Shown here: positions 1 through 11,767 of the stretch, piece after piece
Position numbering within the stretch: the stretch's first letter is position 1
Layout: each line of letters starts with the position of its first letter
NCBI GenBank assembly: GCA_001953115.1
Contig: LSSL01000529.1
Span: 1-38,120 of the forward strand
Source: Smittium mucronatum
Lineage: Eukaryota > Kickxellomycota > Harpellomycetes > Harpellales > Legeriomycetaceae
DNA length: 38,120 nucleotides
Direction of reading: 5' to 3'
Translations under genes and position numbers: made by a program
Notes under the pieces: model-generated
Databases searched by the model: none
What the model was told of the DNA's origin: nothing
The model's input: only the letters and a program-made list of their open reading frames with translations

Positions 1-3000
1 CATGTTATTTAAACTTATTTAAAGATATATAAAAAAATATTAATAAAAAAACCAATAAAAAGAAACTGCAATCTCACTATTTTAAAATAGTTAATTTTTT
101 TTATTTATAAGAATCATAATAATAATTAAAATTTTTTTAGTGTATAAAATAAAAATTATTCTTTAAAATAAGTAAAAAAATATCTATATGAGTATAAAAT
201 TGTGATTTAATCCTACACTTTATTTTTTATTACATCCTTTTCCATCAGGCACATAATTATATATGTTGTTAAATTTTGTACACAGATATATTATGATGAA
301 TATAAAGATAAAATAACTAGATTTTATGATCAAATTTAAAATCTAGTAAATAAATATACTTTTTATTAATTTACATGACCCTTTTATGATTTCTCAGTAG
401 CTAATTTGCAAATACTATATTTTTTCTAATAATACCTATATTTTTTTTTTCAAAAAACTAAAAAAAAGCGTTAAAACTAAATATTTAGCCTCGTTTACTT
501 TTGAAGCGATGGTTAATTTTGCCTTATAAGCCAAAAAAGCATTTTATGTTTTATAATACAAAAAAGGCTTTTTTTGCGTGTCTAGAATAGCAGAAATAAG
601 ACCAATAAAAATAAAAAATTTAATTCATGAAATAAAAAGAGCAATTTGAAAATTTTATATATTTACCTAACTTTCGGGTGCAACAAAAAGCGATACACTC
701 AAACTGTATCGACTTTTTTTAGTAGTATATATAACCCTTGTAATTTTCAAAATAAGTAAAAAGAGATTTTAACCATAAACTATAAAGTATATTATGAATT
801 TTTCGGATGTTCAAACTCAAGGAAAATGAATGTGCGCATAAAAATCTCATATTTAAAATATTGTAAAATTGAAAAATTAATCACTGGAATGTTTCTTATA
901 ACCAAATTATTTTGTTTTTAACCGATAAAAAAAATCGATTAATTTTTTTGGTGATAGAATTGATTTTTTAGTGGTAAGAAATATAGAGGAACTAGTATTT
1001 TGTTTATTTATTCGGGATTTAAGATAGAATAATAAATATTAAAGGTGTTTAATGATTATAAAAATTTATTTATTTATTTTAAAAAATATCATATGGGCTT
1101 ATGAAGGAATGAAAAATCCCCTAAACCGAAAATGTTAAGTTTTTATCTATATTAAAAATAAAATGAGATTTATATTTCAGAAAAATATAGAGAAAAAAAT
1201 TCTCATTTTTAGCTATAGATCTTGATTCAAACAAATATGATCTAGCATAATTTTATCTGAAAACGTTAATAAACCAGATCTGATAAAAAAATTGTTGAAA
1301 GAATTAAGAATATTCTAAATTTGAGTATCATAATTGTAAACTCCGATCAAAAAACAATTGCACCAATTGATGAATTTTTCTTACAAAAAAAGAATTTGAA
1401 AAACGAAACTAGTTAAAATGGAAGTATAATGTCTATATCATAATTTTTAATATATATAATTAATAATTTTTTTCATATTATTGTTTAAATTTTTAAAAAT
1501 CGACGTAAACACAAATTTTAAAACTGATGTACCAATTATAAACATCCAGTGAAATTTTAAACTTTATATAGTAACGAAATGAAGGCTTTATCCATGAAAA
1601 TGAGACCAGCTACAGCACTAAGCTCAAATTTTAATAATCCGATTTATTTTAGATTATAAAGATATTAAGACGCGAGAAAAACTGGCCAAAACAAAGGCTT
1701 TTTATAATACATTTTTCAAAAAACATGGAAATTTTGTACTTTTACTGGTATTTTTTGAGTAGATAATCTGGTAAATATGTTTCAAGAATCATTTTGTTCC
1801 ATTTAACAGGTATTATCCCTATCTACTAATGAAAACCGTGAAAATTTATAGCAACTTCTGATATTTAAGGGTCTTTAAAATAAAAATGATTAAAAAATCC
1901 TTTTTAGCCATTAGATGCGCAGAAAAAATGCCGAAAGGTCAACAATTTAGCACATTTTCACGGGATTTCTTGAAATTATATTTGTTGTGAACCAAATATT
2001 TCAACTGCCAATTTTTTTCCTAGAAGTTTTCGGATTGGAATCTGTTGATTTAAGGTTTGGAAATTTATATGAGTCAAGAGTTAATAAAAATAAAATAAGC
2101 CCTGATTTGGATTCATTCCATATTCCAGTGGTTAAAATAATTCTGGATTTCTTTCATGTGTATATAATCACCTCTATCCGGATAGGATACAAAAAAGTTA
2201 GGTATTCTGGGGGGTTTTTTTTTGAAAATTTCGTTTTTTTAGAGTAGAAGTAAAATCCGAACTTTTCCATTTAACTTTATTATGCACGAATACATAATTA
2301 AAAGGAGATAATTTGTTTTATTTCTCTATTCGATATTTTGAAAAAGATCATAAAAATCTCAAATATAATGAAACAATGAAAAAATAATTAATATTAAACG
2401 CAATCTTTAGGATAATTTCTAATAATTTTATCAAAAAAAAAAGACTGTAAAGAATTCCAAATAAGAAAATCGAGAATAAAATCCATCTCTTTTAGTTGCT
2501 ATTATCATTTGGCATAAATTTTATAGGGGGATATCATAATTATACGAGATATGCCCCAATTTTACGTGAAAAAAATAATTTGAACCTATTTTGAATAAAT
2601 TGACAGATTTTAATTTAATTGGCTGAATTTAATCCAGTTAGACTTTGAAATACCATTTAGCCCTTTTTTTAAAAAAAAACTTGCGGGTGTATTAAAGTCG
2701 ATAAAATCGAAACTGGAAAAAATGATTCGAATTATAAATAAATTAGTCGAAATCTACTGGTTAACCAAAATAATGTTCTTATTTCAGTAAACAGCATATT
2801 TCCCCCCAATAAACTTGTCTAAAACCAGATTTTCTAATGATAATAGGCTGGTTTTGGAGAGATGATTAATTAAACCTATATGAAGGTACGAAGTGGAGGA
2901 TGTAAAAATTGGGATCATTAAAATGCTAATCAAACCCTTTATTATTTTGCATCACGTTCTTTCTAGATAATGCGTTGAATATACTGGCTAATAAAGTTTT

Positions 3001-3182
3001 TATTTTGGATCAAAATATTTGGGATGCAACAAATAGTAAATAGGACAGAGTTTGAGGCCAGAAAGAGTTTGATTTGGGCTCATTAAAACTTTAGAATTTG
3101 ATATTTCAATCACAAGTAAACAAACAGTGAAGAATAAAGATAACTAGCCCAGCGATCTTACTAAATCAGAACGACTACAAAA
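1..3182. other. AT-rich intergenic spacer, no gene recognised
   Basis: This 3.2-kb stretch is dominated by A and T homopolymers and has no frame I can link to a known family. The longest open frame (about 86 codons near 1987-2247) starts at a non-ATG codon and resembles nothing I know. A short hairpin lies at 691-711. The composition becomes less AT-rich in the last 150 bases before the RIM1-like start codon at 3183, as expected for the promoter of that gene, but no clear TATA element is visible there. Confidence 0.6.
691..711. other. Perfect 7-bp hairpin flanked by A and T runs
   Basis: CGATACA at 691-697 pairs exactly with TGTATCG at 705-711 around a 7-nt loop. It is followed by a run of seven T and preceded by a run of A, so either strand shows a stem-loop followed closely by T residues. 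In a eukaryote this is not a standard terminator. The sequence could be chance in AT-rich DNA or a relic of a structured RNA. Confidence 0.3.
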
Positions 3183-4054
3183 ATGTCCATGTCATCACAC
3201 AGCATTAGAAAGGTAAAAAATTCAACAGTTTTTTTTTTGAGAAGCGTTATACCCTAGCGCTTCGGATTAACAAAGCATTAGTTTAGATTTCTCAGGGTTT
3301 TCTTTATCCTAAATTATTTGGCTTTCTGTTTTTAGGCCGGGTTTCTCCTAACCCAAAAAAGAGCATATGGTATCATTACATCTCATTCTATGACAATACC
3401 TTACTGTTTTTAACCTTTTAAATAATTTTTTTAAGGATCTCTCAACAAGGTGATGTTGCTCGGAAATGTCGGTCAAGACCCCGAAATCAACACTTTTGGC
3501 GAATCTGGAAAAATCGCAAAGTTCTCCATTGCAACTAGTTACAATTTTAAGGATAAGGAAGGTATAAAACTTAGGCGGAGGAAGGGATAGATTTAACTTC
3601 TCTTGAGCTCTTTATATTACTATTTCATTTCTGTATATGCCTGGGCAAAAAAAAGAAAATTTTATTTAATTTAATGTTCTCCACTTATTAGGAAATACAT
3701 TGCAAAAAACCAGCTGGCATAAAGTCACTGCTTTTTCAAAATTAGCTGAAGTTGCTGAAAAGCTAGTCAAAAAAGGGTATTTTGAAGCTCTTTTTTTTTT
3801 GTTAAACAGTTTAAAAAACGAAACGTTATTGTACTACTTAGAGCTTCAGTTTATGTCGAGGGCAGAATTGAATATCAGCAATATGTTAACAAGGATGGCT
3901 TGGATGTTAACAGCACCGTAATCTTAGCCGGTAACATACCACTTTCTATCTTTACAACCCATTTTCCAAACTATAGGATTTGATTGATACACTAGATAAA
4001 TTGGACATCTTCAAGTACCCCAAGACCAAACCTGAGGAGCCCGAAGAGTCTTAA
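3183..4054 (+). CDS. RIM1: Mitochondrial single-stranded DNA-binding protein (RIM1/mtSSB type), six exons
   Basis: Predicted exons are 3183-3212, 3336-3369, 3436-3561, 3692-3776, 3842-3930 and 3996-4054, giving 140 residues ending in TAA. All five introns (123, 66, 130, 65 and 65 nt) are GT-AG and keep frame. The core carries bacterial-type SSB OB-fold signatures: MLLGNVGQDPE near residue 28, TSWHKVTAFSKLAEVAEKL near 69-87, GASVYVEGRIEYQQY near 91-105, and a final strand TVILADKLDIF. Known role of the family: coats single-stranded mtDNA during replication. Residues 1-21 form a basic, Ser-rich presequence ending in R-A-Y before G, like an R-minus-3 processing site, so mitochondrial import is inferred. 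The C-terminus is acidic (EEPEES). The last intron is the least certain: an acceptor 19 nt earlier (AG at 3975-3976) would hit a stop, so AG at 3994-3995 was chosen. The gene is tandem with and upstream of RPA190. Confidence 0.87.
3213..3335 (+). other. Intron 1 of the mtSSB gene
   Basis: GT at 3213-3214 and a pyrimidine-rich TTTTTAG ending at 3335 define a phase-0 intron. Removing it joins the first ten codons to a 34-nt mini-exon that completes the presequence. Confidence 0.75.
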
Positions 4055-4602
4055 GTCAACCAGACTCTGATATGTTTGTTCTCTCAAACGTTATTTTTTC
4101 CCGATCTCTGCCAATCAGACATCTTTAAAATTTCATAGCCAACAAATTTTCATTATATATATTTTTTCTTAATAAATGATTTGTGTCAAATTAGATATTA
4201 GATTCACCAATAATATATCCTTTTGATCCACAGTAAAAAAAAATGGAAAAATTTTTATTTTGGTTTAATGCCAATTAGTCAAAAGCATAACCCACATGTT
4301 GTGGGAAATAGCTCTTGTGTCCATTTCCGACTTTAACTCTAGCCTAAATTTGATCTTGCTTCGCCTTTACTTTCATTAATTTAGTGTTGCATTTTAATTC
4401 TCTTCGATACTATTGCCGAAGCCATCAAATACTGACCACAGAATAAGTATAGGAATCGGAGTCCTTTCTTAGCGTTTTTTTTAATAGATATTTGAGTTTA
4501 AACCCCTTTAATCCCACATATCTTTCTAATTTCTCCTGAATTTCATCCCTTCTTTTATCCAAGTTGTAAATATTCAGTCGCGTTCTTATACCCTAAAGTA
4601 GA
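4055..4602. other. Intergenic region: mtSSB 3' end and RPA190 promoter
   Basis: The 548-bp spacer between two genes in the same direction holds a poly(A)-signal-like AATAAA at 4171-4176, about 117 nt after the mtSSB stop codon. The rest must contain the RPA190 promoter. I see no clear TATA box, and the bases just before the ATG at 4603 are pyrimidine-rich. No additional gene is visible. Confidence 0.5.
4171..4176 (+). terminator. Likely polyadenylation signal of the mtSSB gene
   Basis: A canonical AATAAA hexamer sits about 117 nt downstream of the TAA stop. In such AT-rich DNA the hexamer can arise by chance, so the position relative to the gene is the main support. Confidence 0.4.
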
Positions 4603-7600
4603 ATGGACGTCTCAGTTCCTGTAAACAGCGAAGTCAGCAGGCTTCAGCTTATGTTTTACCGTCCTGATGAAATTCGCAAGATTTCTGTAAAACATATAGT
4701 CAACCCGGACATGTTCGATATCTTAGGAAACCCGTTGTTAGGCGGCCTCTACGATCCAGTTCTAGGTCCCTTTAATCACAAAGATCTTTGCACCACCTGC
4801 TCTCTAGATTTCGATGGCTGTCCAGGTCATTTTGGCCACATTGAGCTCCCAGTTCCCGTCGTTAATACTCTAATATTCGAATATTTGTATAAGTTGCTCT
4901 CGGGAACCTGTCTTTACTGTTACAACTTGACTCTATCAAAACAAGAGGTAACATCTTTGCTATTTTTATAAGTATTCTAGCTGACTACTTTTATTCATTT
5001 CATCTATATTCATTAAAACACCATATATCTTTAAATACTAGGTAACGAGAATTATTTGTCGACTTAAATTACTCAATGTTGGTATGCTCATCGAATCCCT
5101 CGAATTGGAAAATTTTAGTCAGTTGAAGGAAGTTGAACAGGAAGAAACCGAGGAGAGTGCTCTAGCTCGTCAAGAAATGGAAACCTCCGATAGTTTCATC
5201 TCTCGCATGCGTCAGTACACTGATGATTGTTTAGCTAATAAGACCAGAAAGACTGGAAACTATAAAATCTCAATGATTAACGAGGAAAGAAGAAAAGTTA
5301 TCAAATCCTTCTATTCAAAAATCAGAAGAATAAGATGTGATAATTGTAAAGCAATATGCAGAAGATTTAGAAAAGAAGGCAGCTTAAAAATCTTTAAAAA
5401 AGCATTGACTTTAAAAGAAAAAGAGGACAATAAACTTAAAAAAGCCGTTGATCGTGATGTCTTCCAAGCAGATAAAAAAATTTCTCAGGAAAATATTGAC
5501 GAGGATCAAGAATTTGATTCAGATGATACTGCAGGTGATCCTGCTAATTCTTCTGAAGATGAAATAATCAAAGAAAAATCGACTGAAATCCAAGCTGATT
5601 CTATCACTAGAGAAAAATGGGAATATATAACTCCAGTCCATTTAAAAAAAATCATGTCTTTGCTTAGCCAGAACGAACATGAAATCCTTAGTCTCTTATT
5701 CGGTAGAAAAAATGGCCCTGATAACAAATTTTCTATTACTGATTTTTTCTTCATAGAAGCTCTCCCAATCCCCCCTTCCAAATTTAGACCTGCTAATGTT
5801 TTAAACGGAGAAATAATGGAAAACCCTCAAAATCTGTTTCTTAGTTCCATACTAAACACTTGTGTCTCTTTGCGTGAACTTGTCAATAATAAAAATGAAG
5901 CTGAAAAAGAAGGCAATACCCGTACCCAATTTGAGAGCGTAGTTTATTATATGGTTCAACTCCAACAAAATGTTAATAATATGATTGATAGTACTCAAAA
6001 TAATTCAGCCGCTAAAGGTGGAGCTGAAAAACCTCCTGGTATTCGTCAAATTTTGGAAAAAAAGGAAGGTCTTTTCCGAAAAAATATGATGGGGAAAAGA
6101 GTTAACTTTGCTGCTCGATCTGTCATATCCCCTGATCCTAATTTGGAACCAAGTGAAGTGGGTGTTCCTCCCGTCTTTGCTAAAAAGTTGACTTTCCCTG
6201 AGCCTGTTACTTTTCACAATGTCGAAAACCTTCGCAGAGCCGTTATTAATGGTGACAACGTTTGGCCTGGTGCTTCTTCCGTGCAGCATGAAGACGGAAC
6301 CATCACTAGATTGTCTAGACTCAGCCACGAGTCAAGGGTGGCTTTGGCCAATCAGCTACTGACTCCACAGACTGGCCGCGTTACTGGTGGCGTTTTTGGT
6401 AATGCCTATGAAGCAAATAATTTCCATAGGGGCAAAAAGGTTTTAAGACATCTAAGAAATGGAGATATGGTTATCTTAAATCGTCAGCCTACCCTGCATA
6501 AACCCTCGATGATGGCCCACAAAGTCAGAGTTCTTCCTGGTGAACGCACAATTCGTATGCACTATGTAAACTGTAAAACTTACAATGCCGATTTCGACGG
6601 TGATGAAATGAACATGCATTTTCCTCAATCGGTTGCTGCTGTAGCTGAAGCTAACGAAATCGCTAAAACCGATTTCCAATATTTGGCCCCTACAAGTGGG
6701 TCCCCACTTAGAGGTCTTATTCAGGATTCAGTTGATGCCGGTGTCATGCTTTCAAGCCGCAACACTATGCTCTCTCGTGAATTCTATTATCAGCTTATGT
6801 ATTGGGCCATCAAACCGGAGCAGAATCCTCAGCTCCCGCAGGGGAAGCTCATTACTTTGCCTCCTACAATTTTCAAACCTGAGCCACTTTGGACTGGAAA
6901 GCAGGCCATTTCTACGTTGATTGCCAACTTAACATATGGAATGAGCCCCCCTAACATTATTTCTAAATCCAAAGTTCAAGCCAAATTATGGGGAAAGTCG
7001 GGTGTTGAAGAAGGTCAGGTTTTAGTCCTTGATGGTGAGCTACTAACTGGTATCGTCGATTCCAGTCAATTCGGTTCTTCAGAATATGGGTTGGTACATG
7101 CGATATATGAGATTTACGGAGCGACCTACGCAAGCAGATTACTAGGCATGCTCAGTAGATTATTCGTTTGCTATCTTCAACATACTGGTTTTTCCTGTGG
7201 TATTGATGATTTGCGTTTAACTAGATTTGGTGAAAAGGAAAGAAAAAAAATTATTGAAGATGGCTCCAGCTTTGGTAAAGAAGTTATAACTCATTTCGTT
7301 GGTCTAGATGACTTTGCTTTGTCAGCATCTCCTGAAAAATTTGAACAAGAATACGAAAAGCGTATGAGCGAAGTCATTAGAAGTAATGAAAAGTTGGCTC
7401 GTCTCGATGGTGCAATGAAAGGGAAATCAAGCAACTTAACTTCTAAAATCATTGAAGCTGTTCTACCTAATAACCTTATTAAAACTTTCCCCCAAAACAG
7501 AATGATGTTAATGACTACCTCTGGAGCTAAAGGCTCTCAAGTCAACTTCTCACAAATTTCTTGCTGTTTGGGTCAGCAAGAACTAGAAGGTAGGCGTGTG

Positions 7601-9985
7601 CCTTTAATGGTTTCTGGTAAGTCTTTGCCATCTTTTCCTCCATTTGATACATCAGCCAGATCTGGAGGATATATTTCTCAGCGTTTTTTGACAGGTGTCA
7701 AGCCACAGGAGTTCTATTTTCATTGTATGGCCGGTCGTGAAGGTCTTATCGATACCGCAGTCAAAACCGCCAACTCGGGTTACCTTCAAAGATGTATTAT
7801 CAAGCACTTGGAGGGATTAACTGTGAATTATGACTACACTGTCCGTGCTCCAGATGGCTGTATTCTACAGTTCTTGTATGGTGAAGATGCCCTTGATGTT
7901 ACTAAACAAAAGTATATTAACAGATTTTCGTTCGCAGCTGCAAACTATAAAGCTTTGAGAGATCGATTTAAACCACACTTAGTAGCTGAATTTGTTGATG
8001 AAGAATCTGCTCGCTCATATAATAAAAAAGTCTCTAGAAAACCCCACAAATACGATCCAACACTATCTATTCTTTCCCCAAGTCGTTATTTGGGCTCCGT
8101 TTCAGAGAAGTTCATTAACAGCCTTGACGATTACATTGGCAAAAATCCGGATAACCTTATTGTAGATGTTTCCAAAAAGTCTAAGAGTAAGAAGAAGGCT
8201 AATAAAGATCAAATGATGGATATTGATGATGACTCTGGAGAGAAAAGAGTAGCTAAAATGCCACCAGCTATGGCTACCTCATCATGTAATTCTGACACTT
8301 TCAGAAGTCTGGCGTATCTGTACTATATGAATTCATTAGTAGACCCTGGAGAAGCTGTTGGTCTACTCGCAGCACAATCAGTAGGTGAGCCTTCAACTCA
8401 GATGACACTTAACACTTTCCATCTTGCAGGATTCGGTGCCAAGAATGTCACATTAGGTATTCCTCGTCTGCGTGAAATCATCATGACAGCATCTCCCCAT
8501 CCAAACACACCATCAATGACAATCACATTAGCTCCTCAGATATCCAAGAAACAAACCGAGTTGATATCAAAATATCTGACCCGTCTATCCCTTAGCGATA
8601 TTTTAGATAACATTGAAATTAGAGAGAGACTTACTTCTAAAGATTCAACAGGATCTCGTCACCGTCTTTTCAGAATCTCCCTTAAGCTATTCCCCCTTGC
8701 AGAAATTATGGACGAACACAATGTCGATAGAAATGCAATAGAGGACTCGATTGAGAATAAATTTGTGGTGAATGTTAACAAAATATTACTCAGATATCTG
8801 AAAATAAGAAAAGCTCCTGTTTCAGCTTCCAATTCAGACGAGGCAGATATTGCAGCACCCATGAAAATATTAGACAATAACTGCGAGAATGAATTCGAAG
8901 GACAAGATGATGAAGATTCCTTGATCAAAATTCAACGGGACCAAAATAAAAACTCTCGCAAAGATATTGAAGAGGAGGGAGAAGATGGTGGAGCCGATTT
9001 TGAGAAATCCAAAAGCCGCAGGACTGAAAATGCATACTATGGTGATGATGACAATCAATCTGACTCAGAGCTTAAAGATATCCAAAAATCTTTGGATGAC
9101 ATGCTTGATTCTGAAGCTGAGGAGGAGACCACTGAGGATTTATCAGAGACCATAACCGATATCAAAAAAGATTCATCGCCCCGTGAGCGTAAAGCACGTA
9201 TTATTGATTCATCTTTGTATACATTTGATTACGAATTCGATGATGGAAAGAGGAAGTCCGGTATTGATGTTGGAGCAACGTGCACAGTAACGTTCAGATT
9301 GCCCTCAAAGACGAAGAAACTTTTGATGATTAATTTCGCACAAGAATCAGCCAAAAACTCGGTTATTAGAGAGATCCCCAGAGTAAAATCATGTTTTGTC
9401 GGAGAAAATGCAGAAGTGAAACAGGAGAATGGATCTAAAGCCTCGTGCTGTACTATAAACACAGAGGGATCCAATTTGGTTGGGCTGTGGGAAAGACTGA
9501 TTCTTCCTGTAACATCTTCAAGTGGTGATGAGACTATGACTGACTGGTCGATTATTGATTCATTATATACCAATGATATTTATGCAATTTTGAAAACGTA
9601 TGGAGTGGAGGCAGCTAGAGCGGCGATTCAGAATGAGATTTCATCGGTGTTTGGGGTATACCACATTGAAGTAGACCACCGACATTTAGGACTTTTAGCA
9701 GACTATATGACATTTGATGGGGGTTATAAACCATTTAGCAGAATTGGAATTGAAAGCAATGTTTCGCCATTAGCAAAGATGAGTTTCGAGACGACTACAC
9801 ACTTTTTGAGGGAAGCATCAGTATATGCAGACTATGATACTCTTGACAGTCCCAGTTCCAGAATAGTGGTAGGAAGACCGGTCCAAGCGGGAACAGGCTC
9901 ATTTGATGTTCTATCGCAATTAACAGATAGGGACTATGACAGTCAAGATAAAACAGGGGGATATTTATTGACTGGTAGATCGTGA
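4603..9985 (+). CDS. RPA190: DNA-directed RNA polymerase I largest subunit (A190/Rpa190)
   Basis: Two exons, 4603-4947 and 5042-9985, flank a phase-0 94-nt GT-AG intron and encode 1762 residues ending in TGA (yeast A190 is about 1660). The family is the catalytic subunit of nucleolar Pol I, which transcribes the 35S pre-rRNA. Visible features in order: clamp zinc site C63, C66, C73, H76; second zinc pair C103/C106 with C214/C217; GKRVNFAARSVISPDP at 466-481; the metal-binding NADFDGD loop at 630-636 with its three aspartates; bridge-helix GREGLIDTAVKTA from 1013; trigger-loop region QMTLNTFHLAGFG at 1235-1247; and a C-terminal GTGSFDVL at 1732-1739. Two acidic insertions (about 264-295 in the clamp, about 1395-1490 in the jaw) and a Lys-rich patch near 1160-1170 are present. 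The long acidic jaw insertion, the C-terminal motif and the lack of heptad repeats point to Pol I rather than Pol II or III. It is convergent with the GatC-like gene downstream. Confidence 0.97.
4948..5041 (+). other. Intron of RPA190
   Basis: GTAACA at 4948 and ACTAG ending at 5041 bound a 94-nt intron between Glu115 and Val116. Without splicing the frame stops at about 4969. After splicing the zinc-binding clamp exon joins the long second exon in frame. Read in frame, the second exon begins with GTA at 5042, 14 codons before its first ATG at 5084. Confidence 0.92.
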
Positions 9986-10813
9986 GTGATTTTAAAGAAA
10001 AAAAATACAAAAAAATTGACTCTGAATTATCATTATTTTTTTCCGACCTTTAATAAAAATAAATAAATAAATAAATAAATATACAATTGATAAACTTGGC
10101 ACTTTGATTTTTTTTTTTCTTTGTATCATTGGCCCTGAAAAGGTAAATAATTAAAAAAAAAGGATTGTATTTTTATTATTTGTAAAACTACATATTTTTA
10201 AAAATTCTTATGTAGGAAAAGAGGAGTTAGGGGAATAGAATTTTTTTTTTTTCTTGGAAAAATTTAAACAAATCTTTTGGTAAGAATAAAGAAGCAAAGT
10301 TCTATTGCAGATCAGCGTTAGCTGCGGGACTAAGAGGAATGAAGTGCCGGTGTATGCTATTAGGAAGAGTAAGTATTTGTAGTTATTATATAACGAAATA
10401 ATAAGGACTTGTTATCTATGGTAAGTATGAGAGACGCACAAATCAAGTAGAGCTACATGAAAAATCGGTTTTGCGTACTATTAAACAAAGTTACTGTTTC
10501 GATACTTTCGGTTCTTGCAGACTTTTTATTGACTTTAAAATTTAATTGACGTAAAGAATTTAATAATATGGGTTGAGAGGGATTTTAGCAAGTTTATTTG
10601 CAAAGAGGAAAAGTTAGAATCTTGAGTCATATGACTATAAAAATTTGGAGAGAGGTAAAGGAGGTATATTCATGGAAGGAATTCAAGGCAGGGTCAAAAA
10701 ATAGAATGGTGTAAATCTATATGTTGAAAAGATTAATTAAAAAGTAAAAGGCAGGAACCGAGTGAGTTAATAAACAGTTATACTAAAGAAACAGGAGAGG
10801 AGTGATTTTCACT
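9986..10813. other. Spacer between convergent RPA190 and GatC-like genes
   Basis: This 828-bp region receives the 3' ends of two converging genes. An AATAAA-type signal for RPA190 lies at 10052-10057, directly against an (AAAT)6 microsatellite. Around 10309-10371 there is a less AT-rich block bounded by TATTGCAG and GTAAGT, which looks like an exon with splice sites but cannot be tied to any gene. Nothing else is supported. Confidence 0.45.
10052..10080 (+). repeat. (AAAT)6 microsatellite overlapping the RPA190 poly(A) signal
   Basis: Six uninterrupted AAAT units occupy 10057-10080, and the hexamer AATAAA at 10052-10057 runs into them. The tract is about 70 nt past the RPA190 stop codon, so it probably lies in the 3' UTR or at the cleavage region. 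Confidence 0.7.
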
Positions 10814-11340
10814 CTAGTACAAAAAGTAATTCTGGTGGAGTTTAGACTTATCAAGCAAATTTGAGGGGGCTTGAGCTTCAGGATCAGCATCCCGGGGTAA
10901 GGATGAAGGTAGAGGCATGGAGTAAGGGATAGTTAAAGAGCATAGTGGGGATATGTCAGTAGTATCGACATGCTGGATATGGTTAATGAAATACAAAAGC
11001 TGATTAACGAACTGGTTAGTGCCAGAGTTATGACCATTTTCAAGAGCAGAATGGAAAAGAAGAGTTCTTATTTGATCGTGGTTCAAATGATCAAGAACTA
11101 AATCTTGATGAGGCACAAGGGAATTAACGGACCATGTGGGCTTATCAGGCTATTTTTGTATTTTGGAGAAAACAAAATAATAAAACAAGATGATTATAAA
11201 AAAATTAATAGAACTGAATAGACAGTTTTTTTTAGTGTAAAAATAGAAAGTACAAATGCTGATAAAGACGATTTAAACCGAGTGGTGGCGAGAGTTTTGG
11301 GAACGCGGAGAAATTTCTTGGAAGCAAGTCTGGACAGCAT
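10814..11340 (-). CDS. gatC: Mitochondrial glutamyl-tRNA(Gln) amidotransferase subunit C (GatC-like)
   Basis: Two exons on the minus strand, 11340-11254 and 11149-10814, join in phase 0 across a 104-nt GT-AG intron and give 140 residues ending in TAG. Residues 1-29 form a basic, hydroxylated, acid-free mitochondrial presequence beginning MLSRLASKKFLRVPK. The mature part has PTWSV near 33-37, then a helical segment, and the GatC hallmark HVDTTDISPL near residues 96-105, followed by the PRDAD motif (family LRxD) and a C-terminal YF. Known role: GatC stabilises the GatA-GatB contact in the complex that converts Glu-tRNA(Gln) to Gln-tRNA(Gln). The length fits mitochondrial GatC. Presence of GatC rather than the yeast-specific GatF would argue against a Saccharomycetales host. 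The donor reads GTACTT, weaker than the others here, so the exon junction is the least certain point. Confidence 0.78.
11150..11253 (-). other. Intron of the GatC-like gene
   Basis: On the minus strand the intron runs from GTACTT at 11253 to AATAG at 11150. Its removal fuses the presequence exon to the conserved PTWSV block in frame. Without splicing the second exon has no ATG in a suitable position. Confidence 0.65.
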
Positions 11341-11767
11341 TCTTGGGTAAGACTTAATAATATCACAACTTGGAAGGGGGCAGATCAAAATGAGCCGTTC
11401 CCCTTTTTTCTTCCGTCATAACTTGTTCTCTATTGTCTAATTATGCTCATGACTGGATTATTCAGTGGAAATGCAAACACAGCGTTTTTTTTAAAAGTTT
11501 TTCATGAATCAAAGCGGGAATGTATTATTCCACGTGTTGTTACTGGTTGGAAATTATTAAGACTCAATTGGGAATAGTCCAAAAATGCGGTTAGAAATAC
11601 AGAGAATAGCTCATATCTGTGGCTTGAGAAATTAGTCAGCGGCTAGCTAACTATATCTTGATCACTGCCAAATTATTTCTCTTTCAAAATCGACACTGTA
11701 AGCGACACCCGCTTCTGTAGTCTATAGTAATCGCCATCTCTACCAAATCAACTGTTATTGGTACATG
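11341..11767. other. Upstream region of the GatC-like gene, no gene seen
   Basis: This roughly 430-bp segment lies 5' of the GatC-like gene on the minus strand and should contain its promoter. Composition is less AT-rich than the large tract to the right. I found no TATA element or conserved coding frame. Confidence 0.4.

Noticed and set aside
1987..2247. 86-codon open frame in the left spacer
   Set aside because: It has a non-ATG start, no recognised motif, a Phe-rich end in a T run, and no neighbouring exon that fits. Chance is the simpler explanation.
3918..3976. Alternative last intron of mtSSB using donor GTAATC and acceptor CTATAG
   Set aside because: It is GT-AG and in phase, but it would delete the conserved final beta-strand VILA. 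The 3931-3995 intron keeps it and gives a better SSB ending.
5506..9573. Several 60-115 codon minus-strand frames inside RPA190
   Set aside because: They overlap a full-length, well-conserved gene on the other strand and have no family features.
10309..10371. Exon-like block between TATTGCAG and GTAAGT downstream of RPA190
   Set aside because: Both splice-like signals are good, but all frames are short, no start or partner exon was found, and RPA190 already ends with its normal C-terminal motif.
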